From assembly GCA_016715245.1 (NCBI GenBank), contig JADKAS010000032.1:29077-93076 (forward strand): a stretch of DNA of 64,000 nt, read 5' to 3'. The stretch comes from Saprospiraceae bacterium (GTDB lineage: Bacteria; Bacteroidota; Bacteroidia; Chitinophagales; Saprospiraceae). The notes beneath the pieces are model-generated. The model saw nothing but the letters and a program-made list of their open reading frames with translations, was not told the DNA's origin and searched no databases. Positions 46,048 through 54,233 of this stretch are shown one piece after another. The first letter of the stretch is position 1, and each line of letters opens with the position of its first letter. A program made the translations under genes and the position numbers.

Positions 46048-46458
46048 TTATGATTTATACTGACCTAAAACCCAACCCATCACTCCCGCCGCGAGTAGTG
46101 AACAGGTGGAATTTACCGCTACGTCAATGATTGCTGTTGGCAAATTCATCTGTGGAATATAGGTAAAAGCCCATGCATCGTACCAAGTCATAATTAAAAT
46201 AATGATTAGCCAGCTCCTTTTTATGCCATTCATAAAAGAAGTTACATTATTATACCGTAAAATAATTAATAAAATTATAGAAAAACATAAATGGGCAATA
46301 ACCATAGGCAAAATGGGTGGTTCCTGAAGAAAACAATCTCCCATATTTTCCATGAGTTTGGAAAAATAGGATTTAAAAATAACTTCATAAAACAGAAATC
46401 CACTGAGCATGAGTGTGACAAACCCGGCGAAACAAGTAAAAATTGATTTGGTGTTCAT
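46048..46458 (-). CDS. four-helix membrane protein
   Basis: 136 residues with four hydrophobic helices (IFTCFAGFVTLMLSGFLFYEVI, ILPMVIAHLCFSIILLIILRY, WLIIILIMTWYDAWAFTYIP, TCSLLAAGVMGWVLGQY). The pattern resembles DUF1761/DUF2177-type membrane proteins, but assignment is uncertain. It follows the cytochrome c gene on the same strand by 46 bases, so the two may be co-transcribed. Confidence 0.65.
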   Translation of the reverse strand: MNTKSIFTCFAGFVTLMLSGFLFYEVIFKSYFSKLMENMGDCFLQEPPILPMVIAHLCFSIILLIILRYNNVTSFMNGIKRSWLIIILIMTWYDAWAFTYIPQMNLPTAIIDVAVNSTCSLLAAGVMGWVLGQYKS

Positions 46459-46504
46459 AATATTAAATTATTTATTGGTTACGAAATTTTATAGAGATTA
46501 ATTC

Positions 46505-47389
46505 TTAATCTTTTTTGTTTTTAATATAATTATACACAGCCGCTATCTCTTCATCTGAGTGAGCACCCAAACCGGCAAACGGCATAAAATTACCGTCAAG
46601 TATCTTACCCTCAGGTGTTTTACCTGTTCTGAAAACTGATATAAATTGTTCCTGTGTCCATTTACCAAAATTACCGGTTCTGGAAATATCGGGAACCGGA
46701 GGCGATACCGGATCAGGTGATTTTCCTCCTTTCAGATCTTTTTTATGGCAATCATTACAACCATGGATGGAGGTCAGGTAATGGCCGTACTCTTCTGTAG
46801 ACCCTTCAGGGATATGTTTAATATTGTTGGTAATTTCATGATCAATTAAGTCATAATGAAATAAATCTCCAAACAGACCGGCACCAGCCATAATCTGAGC
46901 TGTAAAAGCAAATTTCCTTTTGGGAAATGTGTTTTCCACCTTTGGCAATGTGTTAATAAAAGCTATAAGACATCCCAGATCTTTGTCACTGATTTGTGAG
47001 GTTGACTTACAAGGCATAACCATTAGTCTGTTGCCTGCCTTATTCAAACCATGTCTGATAGCTTTTACAAAATCCTGATTGGTGTAATGTTCAGTCTCTG
47101 AACCTTTCGCCCTTGTAAGGTTGGAGGAGGGCAATGTTCCAATAGTGGGGTCATCAAAAAATACTTTTCCTGCCAGGTCCGGTCCGTGACAGCTTCTGCA
47201 ATCCACAGACAAAATCCTTCCTCTTTCAATAGAAACTGAATCCTGTGGAATAATAACTTCCACCGGTTCAAATGTTATGACTTTTTCAAATTCTCTGTTG
47301 AATTTAGATGAAAAAAACAGTGCTGCCATCAGCAAAACAAGAATTAAGATACCCAGCCCATACAAAATGATTTTTACAACACGTTTCAT
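46505..47389 (-). CDS. membrane-anchored diheme cytochrome c
   Basis: 294 residues. An N-terminal anchor (IILYGLGILILVLLMAALFF) is followed by two c-type domains. Heme-binding motifs are CRSCH (about 62-66) and CNDCH (about 211-215). Each domain shows typical flanks: ERGRILSVDCRSCHGPDLAG, PSSNLTRAKGSETEHYTNQDFVKAIRHGLNKAGNRLMVMP, and in the second, GHYLTSIHGCNDCHKKDLKGG, FGKWTQEQFISVFRTGKTPEGKILDGNFMPF. Methionine ligands are likely in the RLMVMP and NFMPF segments. It probably transfers electrons to an oxidoreductase. It lies just downstream of the large hybrid sensor gene. Confidence 0.9.
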   Translation of the reverse strand: MKRVVKIILYGLGILILVLLMAALFFSSKFNREFEKVITFEPVEVIIPQDSVSIERGRILSVDCRSCHGPDLAGKVFFDDPTIGTLPSSNLTRAKGSETEHYTNQDFVKAIRHGLNKAGNRLMVMPCKSTSQISDKDLGCLIAFINTLPKVENTFPKRKFAFTAQIMAGAGLFGDLFHYDLIDHEITNNIKHIPEGSTEEYGHYLTSIHGCNDCHKKDLKGGKSPDPVSPPVPDISRTGNFGKWTQEQFISVFRTGKTPEGKILDGNFMPFAGLGAHSDEEIAAVYNYIKNKKD

Positions 47390-47588
47390 ACAATATACTT
47401 TTTAAGGTTTAAAATGGAGTTTACAAAATTTGAATTAATTAAAGCACAAATATGCACGTGGAGGGTTGTCACGGTATATCAAAATTGTCGCAATAGATAT
47501 AAAAATCGTCGCTCCAGCTATAATGTACTGAATAACAAATAATTAACCAAGAAAAAAGGGTGAAAAAGATATATGATAAAGCCGCTGA

Positions 47589-50369
47589 CTATAAATCTTC
47601 GCCAGGAGTATGCCCAAAATAATCCTTATAACATTTGGAAAAATAGGCAGGAGAACTAAAACCACAGTTGTAGGCGATTTCTGCAATGGTGCCTGTTTTT
47701 TTGTTAATAAACATTTTTGCTTTTTCAAGCCTCATATGCCTGATAATCTCATTTGGAGTGAAACCCAAAAGTCCGGTTACTTTTCTGTGCAATTGGCTTC
47801 TGCTCAAAGAAAGATCTGCTGAAAGTTCGCTGACACCGTAATTTTCATTTTGAATGTTTTTTTCAACAAAGGCTTTCAGGTTGTTTAAAAACATAGCATC
47901 CATAGATTCATAAACTTCTTCCTTTGGAATAAAGGCCTGAAGAATTCTTTTATAATATTCCCTTAGTTTTTTTCTTTGATCCAGTAAATTATGTAATCTT
48001 AACAATAACTCATCTGCGTCAAATGGTTTAATAAGATAGTCATCTGCACCTTTTTTTAAACCCTCCAATTTATCTTTTTGGTCACCACGGGCAGTCAGCA
48101 TAATTATCGGCACATGGCTTGTAATTTCACTTGTGCGCAACCTTTCACAAAGTTCCATACCATCCATTTCCGGCATCATGATATCTGTAATAATTATATC
48201 AGGAATTTTTTCTTGTGCAATCTGAAATGCTTTTTTACCATTTTCAGCTGTCATTACTCTGAAATCTTCTTTACAAATATTTTCAATTAGGTGTTTTACA
48301 TCGTTATTATCTTCAGCAATCAATAAAAATGGTTTGTTGTCAGAAACGAAATCTGCCGATCGGGTGATATTTATAACACTTGGTTCAGAGTCTTTGGTAT
48401 TGTCAGGAATTTTAATCAATTTACCATCGTTTTGCAGGTTTTTACTGATAATTTCGTTTTCTCCATACATTTTTTTATTCAGATTTAATTGAACAGTAAA
48501 ACAGGTTCCCTTACCTACTTCGCTATCCACTTCAATTTTTCCTTTATGCAAATCGACCAATTCGCGGACAATCGACAAACCAATTCCGCTGCTGTTTTGC
48601 AAATCTGAATTAGAAAAAGATATAAACCTGTTAAATAACTTTCCGACATTTTCTTTTGAAATTCCTATTCCTGTATCTTTAATTGAAATCTCAATTTCAT
48701 CTTCTGTTTTTTTAACCAACGTACAGCGGATGATTCCTCCGGAAGGTGTAAATTTGAAAGCATTTGACAACAAATTCACGAGAATTTTTTCAAGAATATT
48801 TTTGTCAAAATAACCGACAACATCTTCATCAGGAAAAAGTGAAGTGAATTCAATATCCTTTTGGTTTGCAATACTTTCAAACATTCCACATAAAGTCCTG
48901 CAAAAAACTTTTACGTCATACAATCCCGGATTCAATTTTTCACTTCCACTCTCCAGTTTGGAAAGTTCCAGCAATTGATTTACCAGTCCAAGCATTCTGG
49001 ATGCATTTCGGTGTATGATTTCGAGATAGTTTTTTTGATTTTCCTTTACCCTGTTATTGAGAAGTTGTTCAGCCGGATTCAGGATTAAGGTGAGAGGAGT
49101 TCTCAATTCATGGCTGATGTTGGCAAAAAATTTACTTCTCAAATTATCCATTTGTTGTAACCTTTCCACTTCAGCGTGTTCAATCCGTGCTGAAAGCTTT
49201 GCACTTTCTGCTTCAATTTGTGCTGCCTTGCGTTTAAGTTCCTGTCTGCTTTTAAAATAAAAAAACATTAATACAACACTTAGTATCAAAACTGATGAAA
49301 TCCATATGATTAACCTTTGTCGTGATGATTGTTTTTCAATAGTCAATTCCTGTTGGGTCAACTTATTTTCTTTTTCTTTGAGTTCATACTTAGTTGTCAT
49401 TTCCATGAGATTCTTATCGTAAAGGGCACTTCTCAAAGAATCCTTAATACCTATATAAACAATTGCCTTTTCATAGGCTTTTTTGAAGTCTCCTTTTTCA
49501 GCATAAATATCCGAAGCATTACCTACCGCATAAAGAAGATTCTGAGGGCTGTTATACTTTTTTGCAGCATCTTCAGCATATTTTATGTATTCCTGCGCCT
49601 TTTCATAATTTTTGAGTTTTAAATAACCTAAAGCTACATTATTTGCTCCCAGACTGATATGATCCGGATCTTCTTCAGACAAGGCATCTTTATATACTTT
49701 TTGAGCCAACTCAATCAATTCTTTGTATTTACCTTGTTTATATGCAAGATGACTGAGGTTCAAACCCGCGGTAAGTCCGATTTTTTTTAAACCATCAACT
49801 TTATCTGCGATAAAAATACCATTCTCATAATAATGGGTGGCAGAATCAATCTTGCCCATATCAGCAAACATTAACCCCATATTGATATAATACCTGGCCA
49901 TCAGGGCACTATCCTTATCAGATAAAATAAGAGATAATCCTTCCCTGTGATACTGTTCGCTTATGTCATATTTTTTTTGCTGACGCATGATGTCTGCATA
50001 ATTCAGAAGAATTTTTGCTTTGCCTTCTTTATCACTTCGTATCGAATTGATTTTAAGCGCTTTTTGCGAGAATTCAATAGCAGCCGCATATTGTCCGTTA
50101 AGTTTTAAGGCAAGACTTTTGATATTGAAGGCATTTTCCAAAAAATATTGTGATTTCAATTTTCCTGACGTTTTGTATAATTCATCAGCGAGGATAAGTA
50201 GTGTGTCAATACTATGATATTTATAGTAATCAGAAGCTTCAATTAACTGAAGACATTTGATACTGTCATTTTTTTCCTTTAATATTTTTTGATAATTTAC
50301 AGTTTGAGCATTAGTCAATACAAATGACAATGTCAATAATAATGAAAGTTTATATTTAAGCATAATCAT
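47589..50369 (-). CDS. hybrid two-component protein: TPR, histidine kinase, receiver, AraC HTH
   Basis: 926 residues. An N-terminal signal sequence (LSLLLTLSFVLTNAQ) is followed by TPR repeats to ~330 (e.g. YDISEQYHREGLSLI, YEKAQEYIKYAEDAAKKY) and a membrane helix (LIIWISSVLILSVVLMFFYF). HisKA contains FFANISHELRTPLTLIL; the HATPase shows NLLSNAFKFTPSGG and GIGLSIVRELVDLHKG. The receiver has LIAEDNNDVKH, IIITDIMMPEMDGMEL and LIKPFD. The C-terminal AraC domain has ELSADLSLSRSQLHRKVTGLLGFTP and GTIAEIAYNCGFSSPAYFSKCYKDYFGHTP. One polypeptide thus carries sensing and transcription output. A TAATTTTG box lies 31 bases upstream. Confidence 0.93.
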   Translation of the reverse strand: MIMLKYKLSLLLTLSFVLTNAQTVNYQKILKEKNDSIKCLQLIEASDYYKYHSIDTLLILADELYKTSGKLKSQYFLENAFNIKSLALKLNGQYAAAIEFSQKALKINSIRSDKEGKAKILLNYADIMRQQKKYDISEQYHREGLSLILSDKDSALMARYYINMGLMFADMGKIDSATHYYENGIFIADKVDGLKKIGLTAGLNLSHLAYKQGKYKELIELAQKVYKDALSEEDPDHISLGANNVALGYLKLKNYEKAQEYIKYAEDAAKKYNSPQNLLYAVGNASDIYAEKGDFKKAYEKAIVYIGIKDSLRSALYDKNLMEMTTKYELKEKENKLTQQELTIEKQSSRQRLIIWISSVLILSVVLMFFYFKSRQELKRKAAQIEAESAKLSARIEHAEVERLQQMDNLRSKFFANISHELRTPLTLILNPAEQLLNNRVKENQKNYLEIIHRNASRMLGLVNQLLELSKLESGSEKLNPGLYDVKVFCRTLCGMFESIANQKDIEFTSLFPDEDVVGYFDKNILEKILVNLLSNAFKFTPSGGIIRCTLVKKTEDEIEISIKDTGIGISKENVGKLFNRFISFSNSDLQNSSGIGLSIVRELVDLHKGKIEVDSEVGKGTCFTVQLNLNKKMYGENEIISKNLQNDGKLIKIPDNTKDSEPSVINITRSADFVSDNKPFLLIAEDNNDVKHLIENICKEDFRVMTAENGKKAFQIAQEKIPDIIITDIMMPEMDGMELCERLRTSEITSHVPIIMLTARGDQKDKLEGLKKGADDYLIKPFDADELLLRLHNLLDQRKKLREYYKRILQAFIPKEEVYESMDAMFLNNLKAFVEKNIQNENYGVSELSADLSLSRSQLHRKVTGLLGFTPNEIIRHMRLEKAKMFINKKTGTIAEIAYNCGFSSPAYFSKCYKDYFGHTPGEDL

Positions 50370-50399
50370 GATAAATTATACTATATTAAAAAGTTTCAT

Positions 50400-50407
50400 C
50401 AAAATTA
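50400..50407 (-). promoter_or_regulatory. -7 promoter box (TAATTTTG)
   Basis: The minus strand reads TAATTTTG, 31 bases upstream of the hybrid sensor ATG at 50369. Confidence 0.5.
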
Positions 50408-50639
50408 TATTTTTGTTTTAAATATGCATACTTTTTAAAAATATTTTTCACTGGTTTAATTATCTGATTCTGAATATATTTGTTTTTTATCTTCGTGTAT
50501 GTAAAGAACCAGAACCGTTTATTGCAAAATTCTGCTTTTTTTGTTTTCAATCAGGTGTAAAAAGTCACCTTTTCAAAACCGGTTTTATTAAAATAAGTAT
50601 TATTTTCACGTTGTTTTTAACACAGTCATCTTTTCAAAA

Positions 50640-51161
50640 ATGAAAAACAATCTCCTTTTTTGGATATTTACCTTGATTTGTTGTTATCCGGCGTTGGCAC
50701 AAAGTCCTGAAGAAAAACTAAAAACGCTGAACATTGAACTTCCCAAAGTAAAAGAACCGATTGCAAACTACGTACATTGTGTCAGGTCCGGCAATTTACT
50801 TTTTCTGTCCGGCAAAGGTCCATACGATAAAAATGGCAATACCATCACGGGAAAAGTAGGCAAAGATTTAACAGTGGAAGAAGGGCAACAAGCAGCCCGT
50901 TCCATTGCATTGATGCAAATAGCCGTTATAAAAAATGAACTGGGCAGTCTGAACCGGGTCAAACGTATTGTAAAAGTATTAGGCATGGTAAATTGTGAGG
51001 ATACCTTCACCGATCATCCGAAGGTAATAAATGGTTTTTCGGATTGTATGGTGGAGATTTTTGGTGATAAAGGAAAACACGCCCGTTCAGCTGTGGGTAT
51101 GAATTCATTGCCGAATAATATGGCTGTGGAGATTGAGTTGATTGTGGAAATTGAACCATAA
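50640..51161 (+). CDS. RidA-family (YjgF/YER057c/UK114) protein with signal peptide
   Basis: 173 residues. A signal peptide (MKNNLLFWIFTLICCYPALAQ) precedes a RidA fold: LNIELPKVKEPIANYVHCVRSGNLLFLSGKGPYDKNG, TVEEGQQAARSIALMQIAVIKNELGSLNRVKRIVKVLGMVNCEDTFTDHPKVINGFSDCMVEIFGDKGKHARSAVGMNSLPNNMAVEIELIVEI. The conserved Arg in HARSAVG matches the RidA active-site pattern. RidA hydrolyses reactive enamine/imine intermediates; an exported version is unusual. It is followed 67 bases later by an S33 hydrolase, which may form an operon with it. Confidence 0.88.
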   Translation: MKNNLLFWIFTLICCYPALAQSPEEKLKTLNIELPKVKEPIANYVHCVRSGNLLFLSGKGPYDKNGNTITGKVGKDLTVEEGQQAARSIALMQIAVIKNELGSLNRVKRIVKVLGMVNCEDTFTDHPKVINGFSDCMVEIFGDKGKHARSAVGMNSLPNNMAVEIELIVEIEP

Positions 51162-51228
51162 ACCATCTTAAGGTAACACCATGGATTTAACTATACAGGT
51201 TAATTAATAGTCAGATAAATATTTTAAC

Positions 51229-52248
51229 ATGAAACGTATATATTACATTATTGCCGTCTTTTCATCAGCCGCTTTATTTTTGATTTCCGGTTGTAAACAC
51301 AATTCAATAAATGAACCCATTTCCTATTTTTCAAGGACTTCAGAAGGAATTCAGACTGGTGGTATCAGGATGATTCCCATACAAACCAAAACAGGAGAAT
51401 TTAAGGTCTGGACAAAAACCATTGGAAACAATCCTTCAAAAAGACTTTTATTACTCAATGGCGGGCCTGGTATGACACATGAATATTTCGAATGTTTTGA
51501 AAGTTTTCTTCCTGCCGAAGGTATTGAAATCATCTATTACGACCAGCTCGGTTGCGGTTTTTCTGACAATCCGAAAGACACCTCAATGTGGGATTTGGCC
51601 AGATATGTTGACGAAGTGGAAGAGGTAAGAAAAGCGCTCGGCCTGAATAAAGACAATTTTTATCTCCTCGGGCATTCCTGGGGAGGAATTTTATGTATGG
51701 AATACGCACTGAAATACCAGGAAAATCTCAAAGGGCTCATCATTTCTAATATGATGTCTGACGCTCCTGAATATGGAAAATACGCCGATGACGTTCTGGC
51801 AAAACTCATGGATCCCAAAATACTGGATACCATCCGGATGATCGAAGAAAAAGATGATTTTTCAAATCCGAAGTATATGGAATTGCTTATGCCTCATTAT
51901 TATACCAAACACATATTGAGATTTCCTACGGACAACTGGCCTGAACCTGTCAACAGGTCCTTCGGAAGGTTGAATGCTTCTTTGTATGTAACCATGCAGG
52001 GACCAAGTGAATTTGGAATAGCTGGAAAACTTGAAAAATGGACAGTCAAAAACAGATTAAAAGAAATAACAGTGCCGACATTGGTTATCGGGGCCAAACA
52101 CGACACCATGGACCCCAAACATATGGAATGGATGGCAAAAGAAGTCAAAACAGGAACCTATCTATATTGTAATAATGGCAGTCACATGTGTATGTATGAT
52201 GATCAGGAAACCTATTTCAAAGGATTGATTGATTTTTTAATGAAATAG
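51229..52248 (+). CDS. proline iminopeptidase-like alpha/beta hydrolase (S33), lipoprotein
   Basis: 339 residues with a lipoprotein signal (YYIIAVFSSAALFLISGC). The S33 signature is LLLLNGGPGMTHEYF (oxyanion HGGPG variant). Nucleophile Ser is in LLGHSWGGILCMEYA; catalytic Asp and His appear near VPTLVIGAKHDTMDP and NGSHMCMYD. Such enzymes release N-terminal proline or related residues; the lipid anchor suggests periplasmic peptide processing. It uses TAG as stop, at the natural family end. It is followed by a DUF418 gene after 19 bases. Confidence 0.9.
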   Translation: MKRIYYIIAVFSSAALFLISGCKHNSINEPISYFSRTSEGIQTGGIRMIPIQTKTGEFKVWTKTIGNNPSKRLLLLNGGPGMTHEYFECFESFLPAEGIEIIYYDQLGCGFSDNPKDTSMWDLARYVDEVEEVRKALGLNKDNFYLLGHSWGGILCMEYALKYQENLKGLIISNMMSDAPEYGKYADDVLAKLMDPKILDTIRMIEEKDDFSNPKYMELLMPHYYTKHILRFPTDNWPEPVNRSFGRLNASLYVTMQGPSEFGIAGKLEKWTVKNRLKEITVPTLVIGAKHDTMDPKHMEWMAKEVKTGTYLYCNNGSHMCMYDDQETYFKGLIDFLMK

Positions 52249-52267
52249 ATTTTGAAATAATAAAAAA

Positions 52268-53528
52268 ATGACAAGTTCCAAACCAGTACTTTCAAATGAA
52301 AGAGAAGTTTTTATGGACATTCTGAGGGGTTTTGCCATCTTTGGAATCCTCATCGCCAATCTGACAGCAGGTGGTTTGGGTTGGGGACCCAACTCTGAAG
52401 TGGAAAGTCAATTTTTATTGCCTGAATGGGATAAACAGCTGGACTTTGTCTATACCATTTTTATCGAAGGTAAGTTTTATTCCATTTTCAGTTTATTGTT
52501 TGGATGGGGTATTGCCTTACAAATAAAAAGAGGTGAAACCAGCGGAAATCAATCCATCGGTATTGTAAAACGACGTCTGATGTTTATGTTGTTATTGGGT
52601 GCTGTTCACATGTTGATATGGCCGGGAGATATCGTGCTTTTTTATGCAATTCTTGGATTTTTTCTTCTTCCCTTCAGAAGATTTTCAAATAAAACACTTG
52701 TGATTACAGGGATGGTACTAATCCTGAGTCCGATTATTTTGTACGCTGCAAAAATTGTTTGGCCATGGGTAAATATACCTGCAGAAATATTACGATCTGC
52801 GGGACAATATACTGACCAATATTTTTCGGGCCCATAAATGAAGATGACGCTGACGCTTGGTTCACAGCACCTCATGGTGGGATTTTTTTTTATATAATAT
52901 ATCAGGATTTTTTTATTGGTTTGGGTATTTGTTTTTTGTAAGTTGCATTCCAAAAGTACTGGGTATGTTTTTACTCGGTTATGTTTTAGGAAGGTCAGAT
53001 TTTTTTAAAAATTTTTATCAGAATAAAAAGGTCATTTATTGGATTATAGGCTTAGGTTTATTTATAGGCTTGCCGGCAAATTATTTTTTAGCCTATTATA
53101 CAAGTAATTTTGCATCAGATTATTACGGACTAAAACTCAACGGGCTCTTCCAAACCATTGCTTACGCGCTCGGAGTTGTTCCTCTGGGAATGGCCTATAC
53201 CGGGATGTTGATGGTATTTTTCCAAACCCAAACCGGAAAAAAAATATTATCCATATTTGCTCCGGTAGGAAGAATGGCATTTACCAATTACATCATGCAT
53301 TCTTTGGTCTGTCAATTTGTTTTTCTGGGTCCCGGACTGGGTTATGGCGGTCTTCTGGGTACCTTTTATGTAACCATTTTCGGTATTTTTCTTTACATTT
53401 TGCAAATTCTGATGAGCACCCTTTGGTTGAGATATATGAACTATGGTCCCGCGGAATGGATTTGGCGGAGTCTGACATATTGGAAAGCACAACCCATGCT
53501 AAGAGCCAAGGTCGTGCATCCGGATTGA
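52268..53528 (+). CDS. DUF418 membrane protein, frame interrupted twice
   Basis: The N-terminal DUF418 part reads RGFAIFGILIANL, FIEGKFYSIFSLLFGWGIALQ and LLLGAVHMLIWPGDIVLFYAILGFFLLPFR. The frame breaks after YTDQYFSGP; adding one T at 52822-52826 continues as YFFGPINEDDADAWFTAPHGG, and adding one T to the T9 run 52883-52891 joins the third part (FFLYNISGFFYWFGYLFFVSCIPKVLGMFLLGYVLGR...). The C-terminal half holds the DUF418 end VGRMAFTNYIMHSLVC and the GPAEWIWRSLTYWK motif. The repaired protein of about 420 residues has ~10 helices. The family is a putative transporter/acyltransferase-like membrane protein of unknown role. Confidence 0.75.
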
Positions 53529-53600
53529 TTATTTTCAAGCACTCCTTATTTTTACATTCAAAACCTTTTTGAAAAAGATTGATAAAATTATTATTTATCG

Positions 53601-53690
53601 GCATTCAACCACTCCGTGGTTGGGATAACCCATCCGCCATTTACCCCGGCATACTTCCGGGGTTATTGATATTCAATCCTTTCAGGATTG
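53601..53690 (-). repeat. three-hairpin repeat element, inverted copy
   Basis: On the minus strand it reads, in order: hairpin CAATCCTGAAAGGATTG (53674-53690), AATAA, hairpin CCCCGG-AAGTATG-CCGGGG (53644-53662), a 22-base linker, hairpin AACCACGGAGTGGTT (53607-53621), then GAATGCC. Hairpins 1 and 3 are followed by GAAT. The same order occurs on the plus strand at 53946-54035. See the findings for the compensatory change. Confidence 0.8.
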
Positions 53691-53831
53691 CGTGTATAAT
53701 AACAGTTACTGTAATTTGCAAGTATGAAAGGGATAAATAATCTCTTTGGCAAGGTCACATAATTCCCTTCGGCTCCTAACATGAAAATCAAACCTCGTTT
53801 CTGTTTTGTGCCTATTCATTTACTAAATTTT

Positions 53832-54035
53832 CAAGCCTGAAAGACAAATATCATCTCTGTGCTGAGGTTCTTCATTAACTATATTTCCCAAGCCTGAAAC
53901 GCAAATATCATCTCTTTGCTTAAGTTCTTTACTAACTATATTTCCCAAGCCTGAAAGGCTTGAATATTGATAACTCCGGGTGAAACCCGGAGATAATACG
54001 TACCATATCTCACAACCACGGAGTGGTTGAATATT
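53832..54035 (+). repeat. 57-bp tandem units leading into the plus-strand copy of the three-hairpin element
   Basis: CAAGCCTGAAA starts units at 53832, 53889 and 53946 (57-bp period). The first two units end their half-hairpin in GACAAATATC and CGCAAATATC, so the stem is lost; the third has the intact hairpin CAAGCCTGAAAGGCTTG, then CTCCGGG-TGAAA-CCCGGAG (53974-53992), then AACCACGGAGTGGTT (54014-54028), then GAATATT. No gene is seen from 53529 to 54097. Confidence 0.8.
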
Positions 54036-54097
54036 AATTTCATTCAATCCCAATATGTTTAAGGCAATCCATATCCCAAATTCAAAGTCTATTGTTT

Positions 54098-54218
54098 CTA
54101 ATACACTTTTTTTATCCATTTTTCCAGTTCCACCGCATAAAAAACGATAACAGACGCTCCGATACGGATACCCAGTTTCTCCAAACTCAATGGCTGAGTA
54201 TAAAATATTTTCTTCATA
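54098..54218 (-). pseudogene. remnant of a second P-type cation ATPase C-terminus
   Basis: The minus strand encodes MKKIFYTQPLSLEKLGIRIG then ASVIVFYAVELEKWIKKVY and TAG at 54098. It aligns with the tail of the ATPase at 56835 (MNKIFKTQPLTLEELGICIG...ELEKWIKKVYKK) at roughly 75-80% residue identity by eye. Nothing upstream encodes the rest of an ATPase: PEP synthase begins its 3' end at 54234. This is therefore a truncated duplicate left downstream of the PEP synthase gene. Confidence 0.82.
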
Positions 54219-54233
54219 CAAGGTGGATAGAAT

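Noticed and set aside
53823..54221. 132-residue minus-strand ORF
   Set aside because: It runs through the 57-bp repeats and reads the ATPase-tail remnant in a shifted frame. The real reading is the pseudogene at 54098-54218 plus non-coding repeats.
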